From: Cristatella mucedo
Taxonomy: Eukaryota > Bryozoa > Phylactolaemata > Cristatellidae
Direction: 5' to 3'
Assembly (NCBI GenBank): GCA_009760855.2
Contig: WPIO01000239.1
Location: forward strand, 155,962 to 219,961
Length of the DNA: 64,000 nucleotides
Below the pieces are notes generated by a model. It searched no databases. It was not told the origin of the DNA and worked only from the letters and a program-made list of their open reading frames with translations. Below are positions 25,368 through 38,536 of this stretch, piece after piece. Position numbers and translations under genes: made by a program. Each line of letters opens with the position of its first letter. Positions within the stretch are counted from its first letter, which is position 1.

Positions 25368-25460
25368 GGAGCACGGAGCAGAGAGGCACGGAGCAGAGAA
25401 GCACGGAGCAGAGGAGCACGGAGAGGAGAAGGACGGAGCGGAGGAGCTCGGAGCTGAGCA
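25368..25460 (+). repeat. 15-bp minisatellite, degenerate short allele (unit 2)
   Basis: About six diverged copies of the GAGCACGGAGCRGAG motif, equivalent in position to 19976-20275. Confidence 0.85.
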
Positions 25461-25740
25461 GCTGTGGCATGAGGGGACAATTGCCCCTCCGTGCCACAGC
25501 GAGGCAGCGACCTGAGCCCTGTCTTTACGCCCCTGACTGTCACCAACGACGAAATTGTGTCATAATTTCACTCGCCATGCAGCCTCTCGAGTTTTCGCTG
25601 AATAAACACTGCGATTTTGTACTATACGTTTTCATTATTTAAGCGTCTAGCCCCGCCTACGAGAAAACCTTGCTGATCGTGCCCCCCTACATGACATTGT
25701 TGCATGCCTAGCCCCCTGGGTGAAAACTCTGGTTCCTTCA

Positions 25741-25783
<43 letters not shown>

Positions 25784-25825
25784 TATATATTTATATATAT
25801 CATACATAAATAAATGTAAAGATTC

Positions 25826-25865
<40 letters not shown>

Positions 25866-25867
25866 TA

Positions 25868-27905
25868 TATTGAAACATCGTTGAATCACAGATGCACAAT
25901 CCAAAAATGCTGATGTCGACGATCAACCATCTGTTCAACCACTCCCAGATTAGCTCCTTACCTGACGACCCTTGCGATGATCTAGCCGATCGCTTCTCTC
26001 GATTCTTTGTGCAGAAGATAGACAAGATCAGGGAATCCATCCCTGCGATGACAACATCCCCACTAGAATGCTGTTTCCCTGATTTCTGGCTGCACCTCAA
26101 TGTCTACATTTAAGCAGGTCACTACTGATCTAGTCCTGTAGGTCGTATCTCAATCAAAGAAGACAGCAAGTCCTCTCGACCCTATTCCCACTGTCCTGCT
26201 CTTACGTTGCATTGATCTGCTGCTGCCATGCATAACTAACACTATTATTATGTCATTAGCCTCAGGTCATATCCCACCACCTTTCAAAAAGCTCTAGTCA
26301 GGCCACTTCTCAAGAAGCGACACTAGACCAAGAGAACTTTAGCAACTACCGCCCTGTCTCCCTTCTACCATTCCTATCAAAGACACTGGAACGGCTCGTG
26401 GCAGACCATCTGACATCATATATCGAAACCTCACACCTTGCTAGTAAGTTCCAGTCTGGCTTTAGAGCTAATCACTCCACAGAGTCAGCATTGCTAAGGG
26501 CATACGACGACCTACTTAGGAATGCAGACATGGGTAGTGTCTCTGCTTGTTTTGCTCGATCTTTCGGCAGCTTTTGATACCATCGATCACAAAGTTCTTC
26601 TAGAACGCCTCTCATCACGCCTGGGCATCACTGGCACTGGTCTGCAGTGGTTCAGGTCCTATCTCAGAGGGAGACTCCAGAGTATTGACGTGAATGAACA
26701 AAGATCTTTTGAGTTACCTCGGAAATATGGCGTACCTCAGGGCTCCGTGCTAGGTCCGGTTCTTTTTACGGTTTATAGTCTCCCTCTTGCTGATGTGATT
26801 GCCAAGCACAATCTAGGCTTTCACTTCTATGCGGATGACACTCAGTTGTACCTTTGCTTTGAACTCTCCCAGCCCTGGAGCACCTCAAATTCTCTCAACT
26901 CACTTGCTGCAAATATTGATGACATCCGTACATGGATGGCTGCAAATTTTCTAAAACATAACGATGAGAAAACTAACTTACTAGTTACGGGCAAACCCAG
27001 TGTGATTCACAAATTGGAAAGGCTGACGCTCAAAATTGGCTCTGGCAGCATATCTCCAGATGAATCAGCTCAAAATCTAGGTTTCATATTCCAAACCGAC
27101 CTCTCGTTACACGACCAAATCAGCTCCACAGTCAAATCTGCCTATTTTCAGCTTCATAACATTGCTAAAATTCGGGCTTGTTTAGATAAGGATACCACGT
27201 CCAAATTGGTCCATGCATTCGTGACATCCCGTCTCGATTTCTGCAACTCACTGCTTACTGGCCTACCGGCATGTGCGATCAGGCGATTGCAGCTGGTGAA
27301 AAACTCGGCAGCTATGCTTGTCTGTCGTGAGCGTTGCAGCTGCCGCAGCACACCACTTCTCGCCGACCTGCACTGGCTCCCAGTCAAGCAACGGATCGAC
27401 TTCAAGGTTTTGTCGTTCACTTTTAGGTCACTTCATTCTTTGGCTCCAGCCTATCTCTCCGATATACTCCCCCACCAGGCCAAGCATCGTACCACCTGCT
27501 TTTCGGAAACTAACTGTTTACCTATACCTCGTACAAACCTCAAATCCTTTGGAGACCTTGCATTATTTAGTTAGTATGCTTCCAAAGCATGGAACTCCCT
27601 CCCGACCTGCGTCAGAACATCCCCTGACCTGACCACATTATAATGGAACCTAAAAACACACCTCTTTAGGACAGCATTTAGCGGGTCCCTGTGATTCGTC
27701 CTTGATGTGCTTATGCGTGCTGACACTGTGCATGCTGCCACAAACCACATTTGCATGCTGACCCTGTGCATGTTACCCCTAACAATATTATTCATGTTGT
27801 TTGTTTTTCAACCATGATTTTACTTACCATTCAATTGCATTTCACTTTGCAACAAATGTAAAGCGCCTAGAAAGAGATTGAGTTCTCTGAGGGCGCTTAT
27901 TATCA
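25868..27905 (+). pseudogene. L2-like LINE, RT region, inactive (unit 2)
   Basis: Copy of the unit 1 element with the same early frameshift (near 26520) and the same premature stop (27574). The catalytic box is intact (FYADDTQLY) and the palm frame runs 350 codons from a non-native start. It ends in the stem-loop tail AAGCGCCTAGAAAGAGATTG ... GAGGGCGCTT and then the TG tract. An APE-type endonuclease domain is not present. Confidence 0.92.
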
Positions 27906-27919
27906 TATATATAATATAT

Positions 27920-29289
<1,370 letters not shown>

Positions 29290-29819
29290 GAACTGACGAA
29301 TTCACGTTTTTAATATTTACTTTTCGGCTACTTTTAAGCGGCTCGAGAAACTAACGATGACATGAAGTACCGTTCTATGGTGCTTATGTCCATATGTTCC
29401 AAGTCCGCAGACCGGAGGTTAACGTTTTGTCGTCGCATTTACTCAAAACCGTAGAGTAACATTCGATTTGTAACTTCTGACCTCAATTACTTTTACCGGC
29501 TGCATACCCTGGACCTTGAGCTGCGAACACTGACACTATTATTAACAACGGGGGCGGCGGCGCTTACGTCCGGACAGTACTAGACCGCAAGCGCAGCGCT
29601 CATACGGTGCCAGTTTCAGCCGATGCGTGACGATAACCGGCGAAGCCCTGAGAGCCTTTGAATTACGGCCAGCGATGGTGCAGCACTAATACACGCAGGA
29701 ATGCTGACAGTAACATGGCGGCGACGAAGATAGATCGCACTATCTTGACAAAAAAAAAGTTCATTTCCATCGAATATAGAACTCTACTTGACAGCGACGG
29801 AGGGCGTGCAATACAATCA
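29290..29819 (+). repeat. Array spacer with R2-type repeat, second copy
   Basis: Matches 24725-25269 with scattered substitutions and a short deletion near 29360. Confidence 0.8.
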
Positions 29820-30275
29820 AAGGGCATCTGCTTCGCATTTGAAGTGCCGGCTGCCTAAATCACTAACGCAATTTCAAGTATCCATGAATATAGGCATACA
29901 GAATAAATGAAGCGGCGAAGCACGGAGCAGAGAAGCACGGAGCAGAGAAGCACGGAGAGGAGAAGCACGGAGCGGAGGAGCACGGAGCGTAGCAGCTGTG
30001 GCATAGAGGGGACAATTGCCCCCTCCGTGCCACAGCGAGGCAGCGACCTGAGCCCTGTTTTCACGCCCCTGACTGAAACCAACGACGAAATTGTGTCATA
30101 ATTTCACTCGCCATGCAGCCTCTCGAGTTTTCGCTGAATAAACACTGCGATTTTGTACTATACGTTTTCATTATTTAAGCGTCTAGCCCCGCCTACGAGA
30201 AAACCTTGCTGATCGTGCCCCCTACATGACATTGTTGCATGCCTAGCCCCCTGGGTGAAAACTCTGGTTCCTTCA

Positions 30276-30320
<45 letters not shown>

Positions 30321-30447
30321 ATATATATATTATACATAAATAAATGTATAGATTCTATTATATGTATATATATATACTATATTGAAACATTGTTGAATCA
30401 CAGATGCACAATCCAAATATGCTGATGTCGACGATCAACCATCTGTA
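29820..30447 (+). repeat. Truncated third array unit
   Basis: Contains the short minisatellite, hairpin (29995-30036), TA tract (30278-30380) and the first ~45 bp of the LINE (ATGCTGATGTCGACGATC), then breaks off to unrelated DNA. Confidence 0.85.
29912..29994 (+). repeat. 15-bp minisatellite, degenerate short allele (unit 3)
   Basis: About five to six diverged copies of the same motif, followed immediately by the conserved hairpin. Confidence 0.85.
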
Positions 30448-32212
30448 CGTATCGTCAGTCGAGGCTCAAGTACCAGACACCAGCCGGCTATCAGCAGCCA
30501 TGTTCACGCTTTCACGTCAAATCAGAATATCTAGTTTCTCAGACCTCTCATATCGGGCTTCCCAGTTCCAACGCGCCGCTGAGCTTTAACTGAGGCCTGC
30601 ACCTGAGCATTATCGGTCGCCTTATCATCATTAACATTTTCTTGATTAATAACGGCAAGTTCAAGCCTGCTGCCGTCGTGAGCACAATTCAGTGTCGGCT
30701 TCGTAGCAGTCTCTGCGTTGCTCTTAACTGACTGCTGGTTAGCCATGACATTTACCAAACATGTTTCCAGTACAGTCCTATCCATTGAATAAGCTGAGTG
30801 TCATAGTCGAGCCTAAACTTAGGGTTGTCCTGAGAGTAGGAGTTCGGCTTTATCAACAAGAAACTTAAAAACAGTGGCCGACATCCATGATCAAATGTCT
30901 ACATGGTAAGTAGTGAGTTTATTGGTCGCTGATTGGCTGATTCCGACGGTTTAAACGAGATACACAACCGGGTATCGCCCGCACAGACGCAATACTAGAT
31001 CCCACGGCCCAAATCACTTTTCCAAGTGTCATGATACAAATGTAAAGCAGCAAAGGAACAAAAAAGGAATAGCGGAACTCTAAACTTTACTAGTCTGCTG
31101 TGAAACATTACTGCCTCGTATTAAGACATTGACTGCTTCAAATTCTTGCATTTCGCTGGCAGCGAATAAACCCTGCTAGCAAAAGACATAATCTAGGGCT
31201 GTTTTGGCCGAGGTTTCACTAACGATATTTCCATCTCGTTCTCGCTTACAAAACTCTGGTCCGAATTTGAAGTTGCTAGTTTGCTTAGATCGTCGTTAGT
31301 CACCAGTGTCAAATGTGGGACGTTGTCAGGGCTGTCGCCTGGCATATAGGTGCAACGCAGGCCACAGATATGTGTTTCCTTGAAGCATAGTAAGTTCAAG
31401 AGCTTTTCAAAAACAAACTTCCGTTTGTAAGTATCGGCTCGAGCCCATCTACTACATAAGGTGTTTCCGCCTAGAACCAATCGAAAAGCCTCTTGTGATT
31501 ACTTGTTAAGTAATCCCGGGAGCAAAAAAATTAAAATTATTAATTAAACAATTCAATTCAATTCAATTAAACATACGTGGTTGACATTCAAATGTGCAGG
31601 AAGACTTTGCTTTTTATAAGGACAGTAACTCTAATGCATTTGATTTGTGGCTGGGCAGGACAAACTGGTGGCCATGTCTGAAATTTCAGGGCAAAAGCGT
31701 TCAGTCACAATGTCCGGGACTGTTCGTGTCAAACCGACATCTACCTCATCGCACCCACGCAACCATGTGACCCGGGAGGAGCCAATGCGTTCACGATGGA
31801 GACGTACAACGTAACTTGGCACAGTCGCAGGACCTTGACAGTCATGTGACCGGAGCCGGTCCCGACAGCCACCCGACTACTGCATCTTGGTTAGCAGTAG
31901 CTAAGCAAAGATAAATATAGGACTTGAAACGCTTGGTGGATCCGTGACTCGACGGCCGCCCACAAAAACGTAGCTAAGTGACAGCTCGGCAAATACGATG
32001 TAGCCCCTTGGATCGAAACTCCGCTCGAGGCCAATCGAGGCTTTCGCCAGTATAAACATGCGTCCGCTTCGCATACTGGCGATACCGTTCACTCGCGCGC
32101 CTGGCGCGAGTTTGTTTTTCACTTTACGTTGCAGCCGGTTGGGAACTGGCGAAAATCCAATGAGTCTATTTATTATTCCCCCCAAAGAACAGGCTTGTTG
32201 CTGCCTCGCTGG
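30448..32212. other. Spacer, no recognised gene
   Basis: Unique-looking sequence with some moderate open frames (for example minus 31193-31480 and 30531-30785) that show no family signature. An (AATTC)n-like run lies at 31549-31569. Confidence 0.5.
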
Positions 32213-32350
32213 TTTGGCTCCCAGTTGTTAAAGGCGCTCGCACCGGGGACCGAGATCCGGCCGAGGTCGTGAGTTCGAGCCCCGTGGCATGCGCGAAGAG
32301 CCTGAATAGAGATTGAGTTCTCTTAGGACGCTACACAAATGAATTATGTT
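32213..32350 (+). mobile_element. tRNA-derived SINE with LINE-like tail (family 2)
   Basis: The tRNA-like head carries a B box (GAGTTCGAGCCCC) and a GGCCGAGGTCGTG arm. The 3' end, GCCTGAATAGAGATTGAG then TTCTCTTAGGACGCT and ACAAATGAATTATG, mirrors the L2 LINE tail. Related copies on the minus strand are at 15042-15180 and 42600-42765. Confidence 0.75.
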
Positions 32351-32846
32351 TACGTTTATGTCTACACGAGCAACGATTGTGAAGGAACACGACGCTTGCA
32401 GCCTGCGAGAACTGGTCGGAGACCTCTCGATGGCTCTCTCTCAGAGCTGCCTAGGCAGCCGCAAGCTCACGACCGGTGAAAGGGCAGACGATGACTCGGC
32501 AGTCCTGCCCAAATCCTTGCATTGGCGGCATCTGTGGGTACATCAATCTACCACAAACTGCCGCCAGCTGTCGGGCGGGTTCGGAACGACCAAAGGCCCG
32601 ACAGTTCGAAAAACAACGCATGCATGAAGTATAAGGGCTTCAGAAGGAGTACAACGAGAGGAGGGGAGGGCGAGATCCTTCGACGCCGGCAGCCGTCTAG
32701 TGTGTGTAGACTGGGCTTGGTCGGCGTAGCTTGAAATAAAGGTTTTGGTGTTGGAGCCAGAAGACTTGTTGCTCGGCCGCGCAACCCAGCCCGACGACAG
32801 GTCGTGCGGAGGGCTGTCACAAGGATGCAATTTTGTGTGTCGGAAG

Positions 32847-32940
32847 AGTAATAATAATAATAATAATATTGCATTTGTATAGCGCGCTCAGAGAACGTAC
32901 TCTCTTTCTAGGCGCTTTACGTTTGCTGCAAAGGAAGCAT
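32847..32940 (-). mobile_element. L2-like LINE 3' tail, minus strand
   Basis: The reverse complement has GCAAACGTAAAGCGCCTAG, GTTCTCTGAGCGCGCTATAC and ends in (ATT)6. Confidence 0.75.
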
Positions 32941-33536
32941 AGTAAACCGAACGTGCTTAAGGTAGGTGTTTCGCATCGATGCGTATTTATCATTTAACCG
33001 GAAGAAGTCGTCGTTGCGGCTATAGCAATCTCTGGCTTAATCTTGACACGACGCAGCAGCGTGTCCGCGGCGAGTTTACTTACCTCCCAGATGGAAAAAG
33101 ATAGGCAAAGCAAGTCCGAGCAAGCAACAAGTTACTCATTCAATGATGTCCTCATAATTAGTTGTCAGCGACCGCCTTCCTTTCGGTGAGTCGTGGCGGC
33201 GTAGCCTTCGCGTGGCTATAAGCTTACACGAAGTGTCTGTAATTTTCAAATTAATTATCGTGCACACTCAATTTTTCTTGAGTACACCCTAGTATTATAT
33301 ACATATATGTTTATTTATACACATGTTTATATACCTATATATTGACACACTTACACGAGCACACGCATATATAAAGTATACGTGTTCGCGCGAGTGTTTT
33401 TTGTAGGGTTTTATTTATGAGTATATTTTTGAATATTAATATGTTCGAAGCACTTGAAAATTGGTTGGATGGTATGCATGTTTACATCTATACAATTTAT
33501 TGTATATCTGATCTCACTTTGATTATGTGTGCTAGA

Positions 33537-35200
33537 AATTGGTCTTTCTTCTCTTTATGGGTGATTTTAACACTCATTTTGACAACTTAACTGACGCCTC
33601 AAGTGCCGAATTTCATGCACTGACTGACTCATTTTCTCTTGTCGCTCATGTGCACAACTCTACTCACAACAAGAGTCACACACTAGATCAAATATTCTTC
33701 CACAAGCGGATGTTGTCATCTCCTATTGTTACCAAATTCTGCTCATCTGACCACATGCGAATCTCGTTCAGTCTACAGTGTGTGCCCTCAACTGCATTTA
33801 CACTCATCAGTGGATTGTGTAACTTCAATATCCTTGACATGCTGTCTGTGCAAAAATATCTGTTTTGCCCCTGCTGGCTAATCCCCCTTCCGAACTGTCC
33901 TCATTGGTAGACTGCCACAACAAAAAACTAGCTAACATGCTCGACGAGTTTGCATTTCTGACGAAGCAAACTGTTCGCCCTCACCCAGAAGGTCGTTGGT
34001 TTACCGCAGACATTAAACTAGCCTGACCTAGTAAGCGCAAGCTTGAGAAAGCATTCAAAAAATCAGGACTGACTGTCCATCGAGAGGCATACAAGGACTA
34101 CTTTAGATCGTCAACTAGACCTCTGGACCCTATTCCCACTGTCCCTTTTTCTACGATGCATTGATCTGCTGCTTCCATTCCATGCCTAACTAACATCATA
34201 AATATGTCATTAGCCTCACGTCATGCCCCAGCACCTTTCTAAAAGGCTATAGTTAGGTCACTATTCAAGAAAGCATCATTAGACCAAAAGAACTTGGGCA
34301 ACTTCCGCCCAATCTCATTTCTAGCGTTCCTATCGAAGATACCGGAACGAGTCGTGGCAGACCAGCTGAACTCATATATGGAAACTTCAAACTTTGCTTG
34401 TAAGTTCCAGCCTGGTTTTAGAGCTAATCACTTCACAGAGTCTGCATTACTTCGGGCGTGTAACGACCTACTTAGGACTTCGGTAAGTCTTTCTGCTTAT
34501 TTTGCTTGATCTTTCGATAGCGTTCGATTCTATGGATTATCAAAACCTTATCAAGTGCCTCTCATCTCGCCTAGCCATCGCTGGCACCGCACTATATTGC
34601 CTCTTTGTGGGAGGCTCCACAGCATTGATGTGAGCGGACGAAGATTCTCAGAAGGACAGGAGTACTTCAGCGGCTCTGTGCTCGGTCCGCATCTTTTCAC
34701 AATGTATACTCTCCCTCTTGCCGATGTAATCTCCGAGCCCAATCTAGGCTTTCACTTGTGTGCTGATGACACTCAGCTGTGCCGTTGCTTTGATCCCTCG
34801 CAGCCCTGCAGCACGTCGAATTCTCTCAACTCTCTTGCTTCATGCTCTCTGACATTCGTACATGAATGTCAGCAGGCATTCTCAAATTGAAGGATGCTCT
34901 GACCGACAGCGTGTAAAGTGTCGAGTCGCTCGGCGAGTCGACACTCGCATCAGATCGCATTACTACGTCGTGACTTTTCTCATTATTGAGCCTCACAGAT
35001 TTGACGACATTTACACAAAATATAGAAACACACCTGTTCCTCGCAGCATTTGCAGGAGTCCGTTCGCATTTTCCTTTGCGTCCTCATGCGTTCTGACGCT
35101 ACGCACGTTGTCACTAACCATATTAGCTTGCTTAGTTTACAGCACAAGTAAAGTGCCTAGAAAGCACTATAGTTATCTGATGGCGCTGTTGAAATATCTT
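33537..35200 (+). pseudogene. Degenerate L2-like LINE with endonuclease and RT
   Basis: The only member here retaining part of the APE-type endonuclease on the plus strand: LLFMGDFNTHFD, HNKSHTLDQIFF and SSDHMRISFSL. It continues through the linker (GRWFTADIKLA, LEKAFKKSGLTVHREAYKDY), NFRPISFLAFLSK, then broken RT blocks ([29 protein letters not shown]) and a 3' UTR with the GTGCCTAGAAAGCACTATAG tail. Many stops and deletions. Confidence 0.85.
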
Positions 35201-35339
35201 ACTGTGGTTTTATTATGGAGACCGAGAACTTCCTGCCATGGGCACCTTGCCCATAGCAGGAAGTCAGCGTAGTTGTGCTCCAATCGGGGTGTGCGACCTC
35301 CACGCCTGAACGGAGCTAGGCCGAATACGCCAGCGCACG

Positions 35340-35585
35340 TAACGCGGTGCCAGTCTCAGCCGCCGTGCGACCAATTTCCGGCGAAGCGCTGAGCCTCGGA
35401 ATCACTCCGCTGACGATTCGTAGGTGCAGCGCCGATACACGCACGCATGTACGCCGGCAGTAGCAGGAACGCGGCAGCGACGAAGAGAGCGCCCCCTACC
35501 TTAACATAGCGAGTCCACGTCGATAGCTCAGAAATGTCCACTTGACAGTGCAACGGCGGGGCGAGCTAACCCAGCCGAATTGTGG
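35340..35585 (+). repeat. R2-type dispersed repeat
   Basis: GCGGTGCCAGTCTCAGCCG, CGGCGAAGCGCTGAG, GATACACGCACGCATG, GCAGCGACGAAGA and CCACTTGACAGTGCAACGG align in order with 25040-25270 and 29590-29820. Type not determined; no terminal repeats seen. Confidence 0.7.
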
Positions 35586-35844
35586 CGGTTAGCTGTTTTT
35601 CGCGATTATGAAACTATGCGTTGGTTTATCGCTTAGGCCGTACAAAAGGCCTGCACCGTGAGATCCAGGGAGTCGGAGCGGAGTCGGGATTTGGAACTAA
35701 AGAGATTGGAGCCTCATTGGAGCTTATGTGTGTGTCCTCGAGGCCACACAGCTGTCGGTGCACGTCGAGGCCGCTATTGGACGCTTGTAACAGGCCGCTG
35801 GTGTTAAATAGACTTGTCTTTGTGGATATGGACTTCTGGATACG

Positions 35845-35965
35845 AACCGCGTTTCCGCTACTGTGGGCTTACATGCGTGCACTGTTGCAGCACCTACGAG
35901 TAACTAGCGGTGCTACAAGGTTCAGGCGTCGCCCGTATTCGTAGCGAGCCGACTGAGACCAGCGC
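35845..35965 (-). repeat. R2-type dispersed repeat, inverted fragment
   Basis: GCTACTGTGGGCTTACATGC and GCAGCACCTACGAGTAACTA match the reverse complement of 35340-35585. Confidence 0.6.
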
Positions 35966-36582
35966 CGCCAAGAGCACGGTGTTTGCCGCCGTTTGCTCTG
36001 ACTGGAGCGCGGAGGTCACATGCCGCGCTTGCTACATCGGCCGCCGTGGGTTACATGCGTTAAACGGTGGCCATGACGTACCTCACCTCTCGTGCGATTC
36101 AGTGGCCTAGAGCAAAAGTCGGCTCAAATGCCAAGCCACCAGACTCCCTGCCTATTACAAACCTTTGATTTGCTTGCTACCTCGGCCAGATTTACTTATC
36201 GCAGAATTGGTTCATTGCTGTTTTAATTCGGGAACCGCACGTACTTAGTATCAGCGACGACGTGGCTAATTTTTAACTGCAAAGGGCATCACTCTTCCCC
36301 CGTGCTCTCTTTGCCTGTAGACTGTGTAATGCAGCACTTCCGTGGTGCGGCAAAAACACACACGCGCGAGACCACAACTGGGCGCCGAAAGCAACAGTTC
36401 ATTTTGGGCCGCCTAGCAGCGGCTTGCACGCCGCCGGCTAGCACGCCGCCGGCTAGCAGGATCTTCGTGCTACTAGGCGAACCAGGTCTTACTGGGTTAA
36501 GCTACCCAAGATCAGGAAATCCGGACACGGCAACCCGATCGAATGCATGTAATCGCTAGCGTCGGTCGTCGAGACTCCAAAC

Positions 36583-36760
36583 GTTGTGTGCGCCCGTGGC
36601 TTCTCGGCCGCGATGTATGACCCGCCTGCAGCCGGTGGGTTAAGCCTTTTGACATTATATGGCGGGGAAGGGATGTTGTGTGAGCCTGCTGCTTCCTGGC
36701 CGCTAGTATATGCCCCGCCTTCGGCGGGTGGTTGAACCAAGCAGCCTTTGACATCAGCAT
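36583..36760 (+). repeat. 92-bp imperfect tandem duplication
   Basis: GTTGTGTGCGCCCGTGGCTT ... GGTTAAGCCTTTTGACAT recurs as GTTGTGTGAGCCTGCTGCTT ... GGTTGAACC ... CCTTTGACAT. Confidence 0.65.
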
Positions 36761-37567
36761 GTGACCCACCACAGATGCACTCACGTATCTGTGGTCACCC
36801 CCAGCTGGTATATGTACCCAGCTGGGGAAGAAAGAAGGAGAGTCTCGTTCACCACTTACGTTCGCCCGCTTGTCTTCGTGTCGCTCGTGTCTTCGTGTCA
36901 CCGTGAGACTCCAATTACACTGCTGCAGCCGGAGACTGTAATATAACACCGCTACAGCACAGCAAGATGAGAGCGGCTAGCAGCTGCAGGGACGGCCAGC
37001 CGGCGAGACACGCTCGAAGTCCGAGTTCCACACAGGCGAAGTTGGTCGCCACGCTCGTCCGACTCGTTCGCTCTCGAAGCCTCTCGCTGGAGCTACTGAA
37101 GCTGCAGCCTTCAGCTGCTACTGAAGCTGCAGAATTGTCCGCTGGTCCCGCTTTTACTCTCTCCTCTCTGGACTCTCGAACTTTGGCGTAGCTGCTAGCC
37201 TTTTTCGGACCCAGCTCTCCATAGCCATTCCTAGGTCTATTCATCGCGCCGACTCGCTCCAAATCGCCGGCTGACGGCTCCGTTGCCCTGGTTAGCGCAT
37301 CGGTCGGCCCACGCCCCGACGGCATCGATGAGCAACGAGCTCCATTCTAACCTGAGCCGATCTCGCCGTCATATAGCCCGCCCGCACTCCGCTCACAGGT
37401 GATTTATGGGTCAGCGATTCTACTTGGGTAGATCTGCGTCGAATGTTACAGGCGCCCTGGTCAATTAAACTCACTAACGCAAGGGCTCGCATTGCTGCTA
37501 CGCTCGAGAGCGGCTTCTGTGCACATTTATCTCGCCGCCGCCTCTGCTTCAGTGGCCGGCGCCTGTA

Positions 37568-37745
37568 GATCGTAAACCGTAAATGGTAAAACCTAAGCTC
37601 TGAACCCTAAGCTATATACCCTAAACCGTGTAGCCTAAACTTACAAAGCTCGCCAACACCTCAAGACCAAATCCTAAATCCTAAACCCTCTGAACTAAAT
37701 ACCTAAATCCCACTGAGCACTCGACCCCGAATCCTATAGCTTCAA
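37568..37745. repeat. Degenerate telomere-like CCTAAA-rich stretch
   Basis: At least eight CCTAA/CCCTAA motifs (AACCCTAAGC, TACCCTAAACC, AGCCTAAAC, ATCCTAAATCCTAAACCCT) in about 180 bp, all in one orientation. This resembles a decayed interstitial telomeric array, though irregular. Confidence 0.4.
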
Positions 37746-38087
37746 ACCAAAGCGCTTCGCTGTCTAACTCCTCTAAGCTCTGAGCATAACCTAAGCATAA
37801 GCGGCCGCCACCGGTTCTCGAGATGGCGCGCGAAGCTCTCCTCGGCACGTTCGGCATGTGGCCGCCTTTCGGCGGCGCAGATCGCGTTAGTACTTCGAAC
37901 GTAGGCGAGACGGGCAGCGGTGGAATTCGAACACGGGGCGGGCCTGTAGCCGGTCACGTGGGCATCGGGTTATGGGTCACGGGCCAGCCAGCTTCTTAGT
38001 CCCACGTGCTTCCCCGGCGACCAGCGTCGGCTCTTGGCGTTTGGCCTCTCCCGTGTCGCTGGAAGCCCTCCGCTTTCACAGAAGTTT

Positions 38088-38157
38088 GTCCGATCTTGAC
38101 TGCAAGGTAAGCAATCCGATCTTGACTGCAAGGTAAGATCTTGACTGCAAGGTGAGA
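38088..38157 (+). promoter_or_regulatory. Triplicated splice-donor cassette in probable 5' UTR of gene B
   Basis: The motif GATCTTGACTGCAAG followed by a strong donor occurs three times in 70 bp: GTAAGC from 38107, GTAAGA from 38133 and GTGAGA from 38152. Candidate acceptors lie just before the start codon (38461, 38469). It reads as a 5' UTR exon with three tandem alternative donors about 320-370 bp upstream of the ATG. No transcript evidence is available; chance tandem duplication is possible. Confidence 0.45.
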
Positions 38158-38269
38158 GGCGCCGGATTCAAATGCGCGAAAAGTAGTGTTGCCAGAGCCG
38201 TTCCAGTACAGCCAGCACCACGTCGGATGAGCTGCTACTGGTGCTCTTCCGCTGCCGCCATCGCGGCTG

Positions 38270-38330
38270 CAGCCGTCGCTCCGGCTGCTGCTGCCGCCGC
38301 CGCTGCTGCCGCCGCCGCCGCCGAGGTACT
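38270..38330. repeat. GCY trinucleotide run
   Basis: GCTGCTGCTGCCGCCGCCGC repeated, between the candidate 5' UTR donors and exon 1 of gene B. Poly-Ala frames are artefacts of the repeat. Confidence 0.7.
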
Positions 38331-38475
38331 GTAACTGCCCCCCTCCAGCCAGTACGCTGCCGAAAGCAACACGCCGGCGAACAGAACGAGAGAAATAGGA
38401 ACTGAGCTCGAGTGAGCTTCCACCGTCGTCACGGCTCTGCTCGCAATATCTGTTCGTCCAGGTGTGCAGGTGGTC

Positions 38476-38536
38476 ATGGACGGCCTAGTCTGGCCGGCAG
38501 CTGCAGCCATGCACAGGCAATTCTACGATTCGGCCG
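38476..38536 (+). CDS. Gene B exon 1 (start codon)
   Basis: ATG in a good context (G at -3, G at +4) opens [20 protein letters not shown], with donor GTGAGT. Its phase-1 end (G) joins the AC that opens exon 2 to make Asp, yielding FYDSADPRLDGW, which matches the usual elongase N-terminus in which a short helix leads into DPR. Candidate acceptors for a preceding 5' UTR intron end at 38461 and 38469. The assignment rests on phase and position, so it is less certain than the later exons. Confidence 0.68.

Larger units (their letters stand above)
35201..38087. other. GC-rich spacer upstream of gene B
   Basis: Contains two R2-type repeats (35340-35585 and 35845-35965), a 92-bp imperfect tandem repeat (36583-36760), an LTR-like segment, a telomere-like CCTAAA-rich stretch (37568-37745) and CpG-rich DNA that could include the gene B promoter. 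No coding region recognised. Confidence 0.5.

Noticed and set aside
26522-27574. Active reverse transcriptase gene (350-codon frame with YADD)
   Set aside because: The preceding RT blocks are in another frame, the C-terminus is cut by a stop shared with the other copy, and no endonuclease domain is attached; it is a dead LINE segment.
36674-36946. Solo LTR (TGTTGT ... ATAACA ends)
   Set aside because: Flanking bases do not form a target-site duplication, no primer-binding site or polypurine tract follows, and the left part belongs to a local 92-bp tandem repeat. Kept only as a weak possibility.
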